Source: Pithys albifrons albifrons
Lineage: Eukaryota > Chordata > Aves > Passeriformes > Thamnophilidae
Assembly: GCF_047495875.1 (NCBI RefSeq)
Contig: NC_092466.1
Location: forward strand, 10,598,561 to 10,662,560
DNA length: 64,000 bases
Direction of reading: 5' to 3'
Part shown: one piece after another, positions 1-13,940 of the stretch
How positions within the stretch are numbered: position 1 is the stretch's first letter
Layout: every line of letters begins with the position of its first letter
Translations under genes and position numbers: made by a program
The notes under the pieces: model-generated
The model's database searches: none
What the model saw: only the letters and a program-made list of their open reading frames with translations
Told to the model about the DNA's origin: nothing

Positions 1-3000
1 GTCTCCTGGAGACATGTTAGCAAGAGAAGTATGGGTTGTGTTGCATTTTCTTTGACTATTATTTTATATTAAAAGAAGATTAATTAGAATGACTTTGCTT
101 AATATGTCATGGTGCAGTGAGAGGACTTTGAGTTCCCTCAATTTAAGGTACTTAAGGCTATTCCTCCTGTAGTGTCCTGTGTTTGCATCATTTCTATTTT
201 TTTCTTAAGTAATTTTTCCTTCTGGTGAAGTCTGCTGGGTAAGAGACCTGGAGCCTGCAGGCTCACATCTGCAGACCAGCTCTCCCTCACAAGTACTCTG
301 AGAGTGTCCTCCAGGAAGGGTGACTGCCAAAGGGAGCAGCCCCTAGGAATAAGGGGAGGTGCTTCCTTCACATCCAGGACGGGCTCCCAACCCTGCCAAG
401 CTTGGGCAAAGACACATGGGCAATTCAGCAGAGAGAGAAATTCAGAACGAGACCTCTGCCAGGTTACAAATTCTAAAAAAAAAAAAACAAGTAATAATCT
501 GGTCTCAAATACAAGAGAATGAAGAATACTTGTGTATAATCTTGTCTGATACAGAAATTATATATACTGCATGATAAATAGGATATTTCAATGGGGTTTC
601 CATTTCTGCAAACAAAACCTCAAAACAAGGACAGTTTTCTGGTACTTTCCTATGAGGCATATTCTTCCCTCACAACATCCTAAGACTTAATCAAAAAGGA
701 TGGTGACTTTAGTTCCAACCTTCTGCTTCTCAATACAGTCTCATACTAAAATTCATAAGTTTCTGTTCATCTTTTAAAACAAAAAAATATTAAAAATTTG
801 AAAGTTACCTAAGCCCAACCATCATTGCTTGGCTGCTTGCCACTTTAGACAGAAAGCTGTTCAGAGGGGAAGACTTGAACATTGCAGTCACACTAACAGG
901 AGATATTTGTCCACGGTGTAGACTTCCCTGAAGACAACAGCAATACATCATTGGTAAATTTAATCTATTGCATCACTAGTTTGACATTCGTAGCAGCCAC
1001 TGGCAGAGAGTTCCCAGGGACTCGGCACTGACCCAGCTCGTCTCCTGTCTACATCAGTGGTAGCATGCCAATCAAGGATGAAGTGGGAAGGAAAGCTTTG
1101 GAAAATACCATCACATAAACAAAAAACAATGGAAAATTCCTAGTTTAGTTTAATTTCAGAAGTTGTCCAGTCTAGTGTCTAGTATCTGCAAGTTTTGAAT
1201 GCAATGATGAAGCTAAAAAAAAAAAAAAGCAAAATGAAAACCAAAAAATATTCCTAGCTGATGGTAAGAAAAAAACAAACATATATATATGAAAATTCAC
1301 AGAGATATATAGTAGCTTTCAAGTCAGTTACTGCCAATAAAGTGAGTGCTGTTGACCGCAGAGTATCCAGGATATGTTATTTGTTTATATTAATGAGGAA
1401 AAAAAAATTAAATCCAACAAATTGGGAGCATAGTGCAGAGAGAAGCTTCCTGGGTCATAAAGTCCAGACTATGAGTATCCCAGGCACCACATAATTGACT
1501 TCTTTTCATCTGAGTTATCTCTGGTCTTCTAGATTGATGTGGAAAATACGTAAAACAGGAGAAGCAATACCAGCAATAAGAAAGTAAAAAATTACTGTAT
1601 CACAAACAAAGCCACATCAGTGCTGAGAGCAGCCACAAACATACCAATGTGTAAGGCTCAGACAGGTAAGGCAAAGACCAAAGTGTAGTGAAAGGTCTGA
1701 TAATTTTTGAAGAAATGTGTGGTGATCTTAATACACCTGTATCACATCAGTGTCAGAAGGGCTCCTGGACAGAGGCATTGATGCAGAGAGTGTGCACTGG
1801 GGGGCTGTTTGGTGCCCCACTCTTGCTTTGCTCTGGTTTTTCTTTCCTCATGCTTGATGGTATGTGAATACTCACCATAGAATGATCTTGGGTTCAGCCC
1901 ATGGTGACAAAACACTCAGCTTAATGTAACCAGAGATTGACAATTGACACAGATGGGAACACAGCTGTGTCCTGCAGGGTTAAACCATGCCTCCGGCAGA
2001 AGAGATTCAGAGATGCTGATTCACTGCTTTTACCAAGTGGTTTAACATCCACTGTAGCTGGCATCAGCATCCGTCCTCTCTTCCTTGTCTTGCAGCGTCC
2101 ACTAAGCTGCAGGGTTGCATTTCTATTCAGTCTTTTTGCCTCCATCACCTTTAATTATTCTGTGAAAGCTGAAATTTGGGAGCTAAGTTCTCCTTGGGTA
2201 GAGGTGGAAATCAAAGTCTTTATCTTTTATCAAATCAAAGGCCAATGTCTTTTACAGGAAGAAGAGGGAAAAGCAATAGCAAAATACATGAGGCAGAGGG
2301 AATTGATTGCAACCAGCCATATGTAATTACATTGTGGAGGACATTTAATATTTCATCTTGATCTTTGCTGTATCAGGAGAGCAAAGAAAATCAACATATG
2401 AGGAAAAAAGAGGCTGTAACATCTCTTGATTTGAATTGTAAATTCCCACAAGCAAAACCATGAGGTACTTTCAGACAATCTGTGCTGCTGTTGCCTGAAT
2501 GTATGTGACCCAAATTGCAAGGAGAACCAGAAAGCCCCTCCACCTGCTTGGAGACAATAGAGGCCCTGAGCCATCACGGCAAGTCCCCAGCACAGCAGGT
2601 ATTTAATCCAATTTTAGTAATGAATTTCTCTCCTCCCTTCACTCCTGGGCAGCTACAGACATACTGGCAAAGTGGTCTCTGGTTAACAACGAGGAAAGAG
2701 CTTTGCATCCCAGTCTTAAATAACTCCATCCTCAAAGCCAGACCTTTTAAACAGTGCAACATGGGCTTCAGACATGACTGGTGTAAGCAATGTGCACATA
2801 CATGGGAAGACACAACTATTGCTCAAGAAAGTTTACAGTTTTGAAAGGAAAAGATGGGAAGGTAAACAGAGACTCTGGACCAAGGCCAAACAGAAAAACC
2901 AGAGGTCAAGTAGAAGCAAGGATCCCTGCTACACTAGGGGCATATACATACTGAAGGCTTGCAAATCCTCCAAGAAAACACACCCAGTCAGTCCATCCAC

Positions 3001-6000
3001 TCAGCCTCCACTGCCTCCTGCTTCTGATGTCTAGTTCTAAAACGATGGGCCATACATTTTCTGTGATGGGAGAATGTCGGAGGGAGCATCACTACACATC
3101 AAAATATATAACCTTAACTTTGTAACTCCAACTGGACCAACTTGTCTTTAGCAGTTTGGCCACGTACTACAGAATTGCAGCTCCCTGGGGTGGATCAGAG
3201 CTGGCTTGAGCCCCAGCTTACATCACAGAAGGAATAACTGCCCCAAGAGCTCCATGTGCTCATCCTTCCTGCAGCATAAAGCTGCCAAACACCTCTCTGC
3301 CTTGATCACTTCCACACTCTGCCAACTGCAATCCAGCTGTATATATTAATTATTGTAAAAGAGGGGGAGATTTACTCATTGCTCCACATGATTAACCAGC
3401 TAGTCAGGCATAACACCACCCATGCTATTGTAATTGCAGTCAAATAATAATGCTATATGCACTGCAATTAAAGCCATCATCAAACACTGGAGGAGCCTGA
3501 TAATATAAGCAATGTCATCTGTTCATAGGCTCTACAACCCAAAATTATTACAATCTGGAATAAATTCTTAAAGACAGCTCATGAGATCACGGTCTCGGTA
3601 CAGAGAAAAACTGGGAATAGGTCCATGATGAACCAATGCCACTATGTGCATTTTTTCCCACTCCTCATTTCACACAGGAGCAATTTCTCCTCCAACTTTT
3701 TAAACTAGCAAACTTCTGAGAAGGGATTGGAGTCTTGGATGCTGAAGCTGGGCTGCAGCAAGGAGCAATTTTCACTATCTATATATTAATATAAGTAGTC
3801 AAAGTATGCATTTTACGGGGGAATGCCAGTGAGGGTGCCCTCAAGTAAGGTATTGCATAAACACAGTGACCAATGATGCAGTTCCCAAGGCCATACACAC
3901 ACACAGAGTAGGCAAGGGTATTGTCTACCCCACTGCCTCAACATCTCTCAGATTCCAAAGTTGCTTTAAAACATCTTGTGCACTTGCATAGTTGAACTCA
4001 TCCTAAGTTTGGGCCAAACATCTGACTTGTCTCTCACCACTCAAAACAGGCTAGACAAAGAACACTTGGTTATTAAACAGCCTCATAGCATTAAATCTCA
4101 CATCTTAGCACTGAAATCAAAAAACTTGATGATGCAGCCAGAGTCCAGAAAAAAGGATATAGCGAAGCAGCACCAGAACTTGGTTATTACAGCAGGTGTA
4201 AAAAAGTGGGTTTTTGTGTTGTTACTTTTTTTCCAGTGCGTATTTTGCCCAAGGCTGGTGGTATTCACTTGTCGAGCAGCTCTTTCTGTTGGTCTGCGGG
4301 AAGCTGATCTGTCTTCTCAGTGGGGCAGTTCCAGTTCAGAAGGGATAATTTAAGACAAAGGCTATCAGCCTGTTGTCCAGCTTACAAACAGTGGCAGAGC
4401 CTGCTCGAGGGCTGACTTCCAGTGGGACTGGCACAGGGATCTTTTCTCAGCTAAGTAATGAGCTGTATTGATTTTCCTCTAAAAGAAAATTGGACTTTTA
4501 CAAACAACACGACAAGCTGCTTGAGTCAGGATGTTGCTGAAGTGATCTTGTGACCACCACAGGCTCTTCTGCTTATCATGAAAGAAAGAAAAAAAAACCT
4601 CAGCAGGTTTCCTCTGTAAGGGCAGGTTATGCAGTCAAAACCAAATTTCCTTTCTAATACATTGGGCAGTCACCAGACCAACACGCCCTACACAGACAAT
4701 TGTCATTCACCCCTTTGAAATGCCTCTGCATGAACAACTCTTGCACTTTCTCTTGTGTGTCAAGGCCCAAAGCATGAAATAGGAGTCCAAAACTCTCTCC
4801 ATGCAGTCTTGAGTCTCTCTTCCTGGTCTCACAAAAATGCTCCACTGCTGGCTGGACACCTCTGCAGCAAGGAGCACTGAGCCACTCCACTTGGGCCACC
4901 TGGTAGATCATTGCTGTTCATCTGGGCAAAATAACTCCAAGGGATGAACCCCTAACAACATCTCTCTGCTCTTCCCTGAGCTATTGTGTTTTTTGGACCT
5001 TCCAAGGAAGTCTCATCACATGACAGAGCCCATGGGATTTTGTCCTCTTCACTTAGACCAGGCTATTCCTGTCTGGCCAGCATAGGTTTAGTTCTCATCT
5101 CCTAAAGCTTAAAATTATAAGCTATAATATCCATTTCAATTCCCAATCTTTATGTAGGAAAGAAGTCATCAGCACCAAGGCTTTAGGTGGCTGGGAACTG
5201 CCTCCATTTCCTTCAGCACACAGGGAAATCCCACCTCCACTGTTGCAGTCACTGGCAGGATTCAAGCTGCTCTCCATCCAGCATGGAAATCATTGTGCTC
5301 ATGCAAGGTGCTGAGTGAAGTCTTGTCCATCACTGAGCCCCCCACTATCACAGCACGTGGGGTCTTGCATCTGAGCTGCACAACTGCAAGCAATGAGAGC
5401 ATCATTCCGTGGAGCATGGGGGGTTGTGTAGGTCCATCTCTCTCTCGCTCTCACTCTGTCCTTCCATGCACTTTCCTCTACGTGCAGTCATCCTCACTAA
5501 GGGGCAGGGGCTCCCTAGTGCAGTTTTCTCAAGATGCAGGGCCTTGCCTTTACAGAGCTTAGCCCTGAAACTCATGTCCTGAAATGAGAACGGGCCTGTG
5601 GGAATCAAACTGGAAAACTCCAGGCCAGTTCCTAATGCTAAGCAAGGAGATAAAACAGATACCACTTTCTCCTCAGCTTCTTGCAATGAGGGAACAAGCT
5701 GAAGGACAGCAGCTCAGGGAGGAGCTGCTCCTTGGGTCCACAGCACAGAGCTCACATGCAGGACCTGGCTGTGTGCACCAGCTCATTCAGGCTCATCTGG
5801 ACACCTCCATCCCCTTGCTCTGCTCCCCACTTGCTGGGACAGAGCATCCATCTGTCTCGCAGGGTGTGCCACTCCCTGTGCACCCATCCAGCACCCTGGG
5901 CACCCTGACTGGCAAGGATGGGTCAAGAGCAAAAGACAAATTCCCATCCTCTACAAAAAAGGGATCATTGCAGAGCATCTGAAAGAAGAAACCCAATTAT

Positions 6001-9000
6001 GAATGTGACAGCTGGTCTAACAAGGACAGGGTGCCCCAGGAACCAAACTCCAGCAGGGTTTGCATTGTGCCTCAGCCCTCCCAGGGCCACCACATCTTCA
6101 CAGCAACATCAGTGCCACCTCCAATTCCCAGCTACATGCTCACAGTCCCCCAGAGGCACCGCCAGCACCAAGGCAGGCAGGAAGGCAGTGAGGGTATTCC
6201 CCTGACATCACACTCCCAAGGCTTTGCTGTGCACTGCAGCCTCATGCACATGCTGCTTCCAATGGCCCCAGACGGCAGCAAGACACCCACAAAAACAGCT
6301 CTCCCACAAAACAGAAGGCAGCTTCAGCCTTGCTCTCAGCTGTCATAAGGCAATACCCAAGAGCTTGACTGTTATATGCCATGGCATCCAATTATTCTTT
6401 ACAGTTTGATTCATATCTTTGTCTTAAATTATATGGACTCTGAAATTATGCACTTACAGGCATATGATCTCTCTGATTTTAGACACAGACACCTGTAGAA
6501 AACTACTGGGAAAAAAATCCTTATCAAAGTTTGCAAAATTAGAAAACTAAAGAAAAAATCAATAGCAGTAAGCTCAGCAGGGACAAGAAGTCTTAATTTT
6601 CTGGTGGTAAATGGCAATTACAAGAAAATGGAGAATATATTAAATGTAAATTCAAAGTCATAAGAAACCCATAATTAAAAGAAGTAGCTGACACACTTAC
6701 CTGTGCCAGAAAGGAATGCAATTAAAATCACAGAATAGGTTTTTCTAATATTTTTCCTATCAGTTTTTTTGTGTGTTTTATTTAGTGCATTGTAAAATCT
6801 GGAGAACTCTTACAATCTCTCCAGTAAAACAATGTCTTATTATTTAGTTTTAACACATGATGGGAAGATAGTTTTACAAAACTCCAGCTTATAAAGCAAA
6901 ACAACATTTGCCTTTGTAACGGGATAAATAGAGATCATAGCAGTAAGTAAACTACAAGTAGCTATAGCTGACCAAACTTTAAACAAAATGGCTTTGGTGA
7001 TGTGTGTAAGGAAGCGAGGCACCATGTTGTTGTGATGAGCTCCCACCTGCCTGCCTGCCTCAGCTCCTGCATGGCGCGTTTTCCCCAGGAAGCATCAGCA
7101 ATTTCCTGTGCCCCACCCCATGGGCAGTAAGGGCTGCACAGCACGTGGAGAGAAGGGGTGAAAGGCTGAGAGGTGATCACCAGCTCAGAGTAAAACATAA
7201 TAATCCCGTTTTCCAAAAACTCCCCATTTACAATCTTTCTTCCCTTTAATACAGACTGTGTTGTTTTAATGATGAATGAGCTTCTTTTGACCTGGCTTGG
7301 GGAAATTACAGATCTTCAAAGCTCAGGGTAGCAGTGTCTTTTCCAGGGAAGTAAAAAAGATAGAAAGAAAAAAAGTGACAAAGTTTGCTCTCTGCCTTAA
7401 TATAAGATGCTGATTTCAACTGACCATGTTCACACAACACCTGCCCGCCTTCCTAAAAGTGTAATAATATTAGCAAAATATCTTCTCTCCCCTTGCTATC
7501 ATCCCTTTAATAATTCTGCCGAATTAGGCTGAATGCACTGATTATTTTCCATGTGCATTAATCATAGCTAAATCACGCTAGAGAAGAAAAATGTACAGCC
7601 TGCTGTTCCCTCTCAGCATCCTCCTCTCACCCTGCTCTCAGAACAGTCTCAGCCTGGAGGGCATCCTGCCAGTGTGATTAACAGTGTGAAATGGGGAAGG
7701 GAAGGAGATGGGAAGATGAAGGAAAAAGACCTTTCCTTAAAACTTAGACATGGCTTTTGGCTTATAAGAGCAGCAAAACCTTGAGGGCATGATGTACTTG
7801 CAGCCATGAGCTTCCTTAGCTCATGAAATCCAGACATACACTATCAACTGCTGTCATCATCTACAGTTTCATTCCAGTCCCTGTCCAGAGCCCCTCTCCA
7901 AACTTACGTATCCTAATCTTAGATACATCAGAAATGCCCACCAAGCTTTTCTCTTTTTCTGTTGTGGCTGTGCTTTTTAAAATATTCAGTAAAGATTTAT
8001 TAAATTAGGAAAAGCTGCAAATGGTCAGCCTATTGCAGTAGAGTTGAATGGAGCCCACCAGGACAAAAGGTAGGAGGAAAGCATGTTATTCTCTCCTTGA
8101 CCAGATTTCTCCCAGTATTGGAGCTCTACAGAGCAAGCATTTTCCTACAGCTGGCCAGGAGGTTCCCTTCACCACCAGCCAAGAGAAAGTGAGTGCTCAG
8201 GGTGGCTCAACTCACCTTAATTTGGGCCTCTAAAACAGGCCGAGTCTAGCAAGTTCTGGATTAGCTGGTCACTGCACTGAGTTGGTTCCCAGATCACCTT
8301 TTGGCAAGCCTTGGAAGACTGTCACCTGCTTGACCTGAATTCTGGAGGCAAAGTGGAACTACATTATGTCTAATTAGAGCTGTGAATGTCACATTTCAGG
8401 CTTGATTTGGCCATCACCTCTCTCTGCAGGGAGGCAGCTTCTGCTACTAAGGAAGGAGAGAAGCACAAGCTCTGATCCTCAGCCTGTGAACTCCTCCAAA
8501 GAGGATCCCTGCTCCTGGCTCTCCTCCACAGCAGCTGCTGCTGTGTCAGAAGAATAGGTTCTGCCTGGAAGATTTTTCCATTTTGCTTTTCTTTTGCCAA
8601 AATCCTTGAAGGCACTGTCACTTTAAAAAAAAATAAACCAACAACAAACACCTACATTCAAAAGAAAGCAGATCTGAAATGAAGATGACCTGGCAGAAGG
8701 AATGGCTGGCAAGGCCAGGAAGTGAGAGTTAGTGCTGGGCTCTTTGCAGATGCATTCTGGTCATGCCACACGTTAATAAGCTGTGACAGGCATAAAGATG
8801 GGCAAATGTTTGCCTACAAAGCTGTCTGCTTCATACATAGATACAGTCACTGAGAAGCTCAGAAGAAGGTTTCTAGTCCCTGTCTTTGCAGAGCAAGGCT
8901 AGAAGGTGGGAACCCAGAATATGGGAAACTCAGAGCTCAAACAGGCTTTTGATGCAGGTGAGAGTGCAGAAAGACACTCAGTTTTCATGTACCATGGCAA

Positions 9001-12000
9001 AATGGTTAAGGTGTCAGCACATGTCAGAGAACTTAGTGCACAATGCCTGAGTTCTTCCCAGGAAAGTGCAGAAGTCTCTTCCAGCTGCAGTGACTGAGAG
9101 AGATAAAAACAAGGCCTTGCAGAAGGGTTTTTGCTGAATTACATTCCTCTTCCTCCAAATGGAAGAGGAATATCCAAATGTTCTAAGCCTTTGCATGTGA
9201 GGTTCACATTCTATATTAGCTGTTTAATGCCATAAGAGTTGCATCCAAAACATGCTGAAAACTTTGCCCAGTGAGGTGAATCAGGTCAGCAGCAGACATG
9301 CAACATGGCCTCAAATTTCAGACTTGCAATAGTTTTATTCTCTGGGAACAGAGACATGCAGCAATATGCTGTGACAGCAGGTGGCTTGAGAAGTATTTAC
9401 TGAAAGATGGATTTTCCTGCCCATCATGCCCAGAGCAATGCAGTTGGGCAAAAAAAAAGTGAATGCAAAACTTACACACAGTGACAGAACCAAAACATGT
9501 CACAAGAAAAACACCTTCTGGTGTTGTTTTGCTTTTGTGGGGGGCAGTCCAGTGGGGTTCTGAAAAGCTCCCAGCACTCCCATCAGTCATTCCATCAGTT
9601 TAAAACTGCCCAAAGAAATATTGCAGCTTTCTCCCTGTGATAGTGATCAGGCATAGTTTTGCCTGAAGGAGCCAATGTAGCAATGAGGGCTTCTTCTGAA
9701 GCCACCTAGCTTGCAGGACATGAAATGTTCCAACTTGCAGGGTCTATTTAGGTCCCATGAAGGTTAATATATTCCTGTACAAGTCATCTTGGAGACAAGC
9801 CTACTAGGCAAGGGCAAAGAGGGTGCTCTGAGCTTGCAAGGAGAAGAGCTTGTTCACCACCCTCAGCTCAAGGGACTTAGTAGACTTGACTGCCTGGCCC
9901 TCCCTGTGCCACTTTACAGCTCACTGGGTCTTAGGCATCATACCAAAGCATTTATGTAATGAGCTAACAAAGGTGAGAGCAGCTGAGGTCACTACAAACA
10001 CCCTGGGGATGTGCAGCTGACACCTACTGACATTCTCCATTAGATCACCTATTGCTGACACCTGATGTGATCTTGACCTCTCAGTCCCATCATGACATCA
10101 TCTACATTTTCATACAGACAGGGGCAGATGAACTAAATCCCATCAAGGAGATCAAAGAGAAAATGTTTCTTCCAGAGACATACACTGTTTCATATTTAGG
10201 AAAGGCTCCACTGCTACCCAATATAAATGCTCCTCAGGCTGATGGCCTCAGTGCCTTTTTCTCATTAAGTTCTTCACAGACACTGATAATAAAGGAAACA
10301 GGCAGCCTTCCCCTAGCACACATTGCAAAGAGGAGGCAAATCCATTGGGCAGGGCTGGAGAAGCGTGTGCTCTGTGGGGTGCTTGTCCCTGTACTGCTGC
10401 CCGAGGTGGAGTGCTCTGATCAGTACATTTCAAAAAAAATGCACTAACATTCACCAGCTCCAAAGGAAAAAAATCCTCTTATAAGCTTTTAACAGGAGGG
10501 CCAGAGGACTGCTGGGTCACTGCTTGGAAAGGGCAAAGTTGGAGCAGAGCTTAATATTAGATTAGTGAGAAGTCTGTGAAAACACTCCAAAACTGCTTGT
10601 ATGGTCTCTGAGTTAGTACTGAAGGGAACCCTGAAGGTTTTCAATCATTTGCAGGGCTTTGGCACCGGCATCAATGTTTGCAACCTGAACTCACTTTGAA
10701 CACAGTGTTCCCAGCTGTTGGCTGATGAAAAAAAATGGCTTGAGAGGCTGAGGCAAAGACATGTGCAAAAAGAAGAGAAACCTATTTTGCTGCTTCTGCA
10801 AGATTCTTGGGAACAGTGCACTGAAGATAGCAAAAAAAGGGCCTGAAATAGTTGAACAGAAAGACCATTCCCTCTTTTTCCCCATCCTTTGATATTGCTT
10901 CTGTTTCTGCTTAAAAAAGAAAACAAACCCCACCAGAAGTTAACAGGGTGCAACTCCTTTTCTTGAGTATGTGAATACCATTGCTTATGGGAAAACCATG
11001 GCTATCCACATGCCATTCTCCTGATCTTGAAACTCTTACATACCCTCAAAAAAATTTCCAGAACTATGACTGAGGATGGATGCCCACACAGCAAAGTGTG
11101 AACCTGCAATACAGCAGCCTGTGGGCAAATGCAACTCGTCTGCATCCACATTTCCTTCCAAAGCTGGGGGCTTTGGATTCTGCACAGACTGTTTTCTGCC
11201 ACATCTCAGAGCCTGCAAGCACATCCCCTGCCTCCAATGAGAGGTCCCTATCCCTCCTCCTCTGAAATGACAGATTGCATTAGACCGTTCAGAATCGCAT
11301 TTGGTTCTCATTTTCGAACAGACATCCAAGATATTATATTTAGAAGAAGCTATACTGGTATTTGCAAAAAATAGCCTTCTTTGCTTTTATCCCAAATGGG
11401 GTCTTTTCCAAGTTTCTTTTCCTACTTTAGTCATATCTCTAAAGCTGTTTGCATTAAACAATCCGATTCTAGAAACACATTAATCAGACTCTCTTGGGCT
11501 TCTGTTGCATGTGCCTTTCTCTGTGTCGCAAGGCAAAAATACAATCAGCTCAGCCAATACCTAATTCTCTTCCCCAGTTGAGGAAGCCCCAATCTGAGGG
11601 CAATATATCGGTGACAGCAGGTCCATTCATAATTTGCATGGTGCCACTGATGTCCGTGGATCAAGAGGGCAGCTTCCAAGACCTGCTCACACTGCAGAGA
11701 GTCTGCCCTTACCAGTCCCTCGAAGTTAAAAATGCAGATGAAGTGCCTGGTGCAATCCATCAAACAGAGAGGAGAGCTGCCAGCAAGGGCTGACTTTGCC
11801 AGGTGCTGACCTGCTTGTGTTTCTGTGGGGGCCCTCAGAAATCTGCTCTGGAAATGATTTTCTCTGCTTGGGTATGTTTACATGCCTCTGAGAAAGGCAA
11901 GAGAAAAGGCATCCCCTCATGGGTGTGGGGGCTCTGCTGCCAATGAAACTCTAGGCAATTCAGCAGCACAGAGGCGTGACACAAAGACAGGTTTGTTTGG

Positions 12001-13810
12001 GTATTCTCAGCAGACTCCTAGAAAAAGGAGCTGAGCTTAGTGAGTTGTTACAGCAGTATCGTAAGGAGAGGCAAGGAAAGGCAGATGGACTGGTGCTGAG
12101 CTTCAGGCAACCCATAGGAACAGGAGAGCAGAGTAAGGCAGGGAGCCACATGGTTTGGCTCCTTCCCCAGGTGTCTGCAGGGGACTGTGAGCATTGGAGA
12201 TCCACATAGCCCAAGCAAGGACCATTACCATGGGCCTCTGTGAGTATTGAGTCCAGGCTTCCTTGTCCACCACCAGCAAGGTGCAGACCTGCCTTCTGGA
12301 CATTCATGGATAGCATGGCCTCATGAGCCCACCCAGACCAGGGATCCCTTCCCCAGCACAGGAGTTATGTTCCTCCTAGCAGGAATCAGAGACAAGGGCA
12401 GGGAACCGAAATGGACTCTAAAGACACCAGAGACCAATTGCCACAGCAATGATCAGGCAGCAAATCCTCCATCCCCTACCAGTCCCTGAAAACCACAGCA
12501 AGATTAGCAAGGGGGTGGGCAAACATGCAAACACAGCACAAGACCCCCCCAGAGGTCCTCAACAAAGGTCTGCCTTACCCTCTGCCAAAAAGCTGGCCAG
12601 GCACTGCCTTACACCAAGCTGAATGATCTGCTTTCTGGTCCTCTTAAGCTTCAACCAGCCCATGTTGCATTATTTAAAACCATCTTTTATTAAAATTTAC
12701 CACAGCTTTTTTCACTCGACCTCTAACAAGTCACTTAACCATTCTGAATGGATTGCACTGGCTTCATCCCCACACGATGCTGGTGGTAGTGAGAGAGACA
12801 AGCCACAACTTTGCTATTGCTTCTGAAATACTCTACATGCCCATAGACCAAAGTGGTCTGTTGGACAATGAGAGCACTGTATTTACCCTCAGTCTTGTCT
12901 AAACATACAGGTCATATTGATGGGTAATGACAATACTTTTATTTAGAAAAATCCTGCTAGGATATTGTACATACTTTTAAAACAAGCCTACTGTCTCCAA
13001 AACCAAGCAAAACTGGCTAAAAAACCCACCAGTGCCAGAACTAAAAATTAAAGGGAACTAAAGGGAATGTATCCCCAACCCAGCTCCTTCCAGTGTCCGT
13101 CATCTCCCATCACTAGCCCCCTGGACATGTGACTGGGGTTGCCCACAGGACCACACTGCCAGGAGAGGAGACTCCAGGTGTCCTAGATGCAGCACAAGCT
13201 GCTCTGAAGTCCTGTCTCTCTATGAGGGATGTGGCAGAAAGCCTGTGTGTGGAAGCCAGGACAGTGATCTGTTTCCAGTCAGAGGCAGAGGCGCCAGAAG
13301 AGCAAAGGTTATGGCCTTGGGGCTCAGGCAGCACTGGGACTGATCAAACCCTGCCAGCAGGAAGGCAGCAGGGACTGCAGCTCCAAGCAATCTTTGGTTG
13401 GACCAAACCAAGGGTCATTTGTTCAATCTCCACTCACTGGCAAGAGGATATTGACAGCAAGAATATTTCTAGTTAAGTATCTACTGCCAGGACCAAGCTG
13501 CTGATTTCTGACAGCTACATAGAGAGGCTTGAGCAGGGGAACTGGATGGCAAAGGCAGAGATCAAGGTCTTGATCCTTCCAAAGATGATAAACCCTGTAT
13601 GAAACAAGTCAAGGCCTGTCAAAGGGAGACTTGCAGGGGACCACAGAGGGGGAAGCAAAGCTCATTTTAATAGCAAAATAACAGACAATAAAGAGCCCAA
13701 CCATCACAAACTGACCAGCTTGACAAGTGATAGGGCAGGCACCAAGCAGCCCATGACTAATTTGCAAGACTGTACGTGAAGTTCATAGTGAAAATCCAAA
13801 TATTCTGGTT
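1..13810. other. Intergenic, 3' side of ADRA2A
   Basis: No gene recognised. Reading frames are short (under about 135 codons), lack known domains and overlap on both strands. The sequence is mostly unique, with short A/T runs. Blocks at about 3335-3560 and 7440-7600 look like conserved non-coding elements because they are rich in homeodomain-type TAAT cores and poor in simple repeats. In mammals ADRA2A borders a large gene desert, which fits. Confidence 0.7.
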
Positions 13811-13940
13811 TATTTGGAGATATTTAAAAGACGTGTAGATGTGGCACTTAGGGATATGGTTTACTGGTGGACTTGGCAGTGCTGAGTTATTGGTTAGACT
13901 TGATCTTAAAGGCCTTTCCCAACTTAAATTGTTGTATCAC
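13811..13940 (+). mobile_element. CR1 LINE 3'-end fragment
   Basis: The block from tatttaaaagacgtgtagat through ggacttggcagtgctgagtt to gacttgatcttaaaggcctt follows the 3' end of avian CR1 elements of the CR1-Y kind. The terminal 8-bp repeats have decayed. It is a short 5'-truncated insertion, as is usual for CR1, and is not mobile. Confidence 0.85.
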
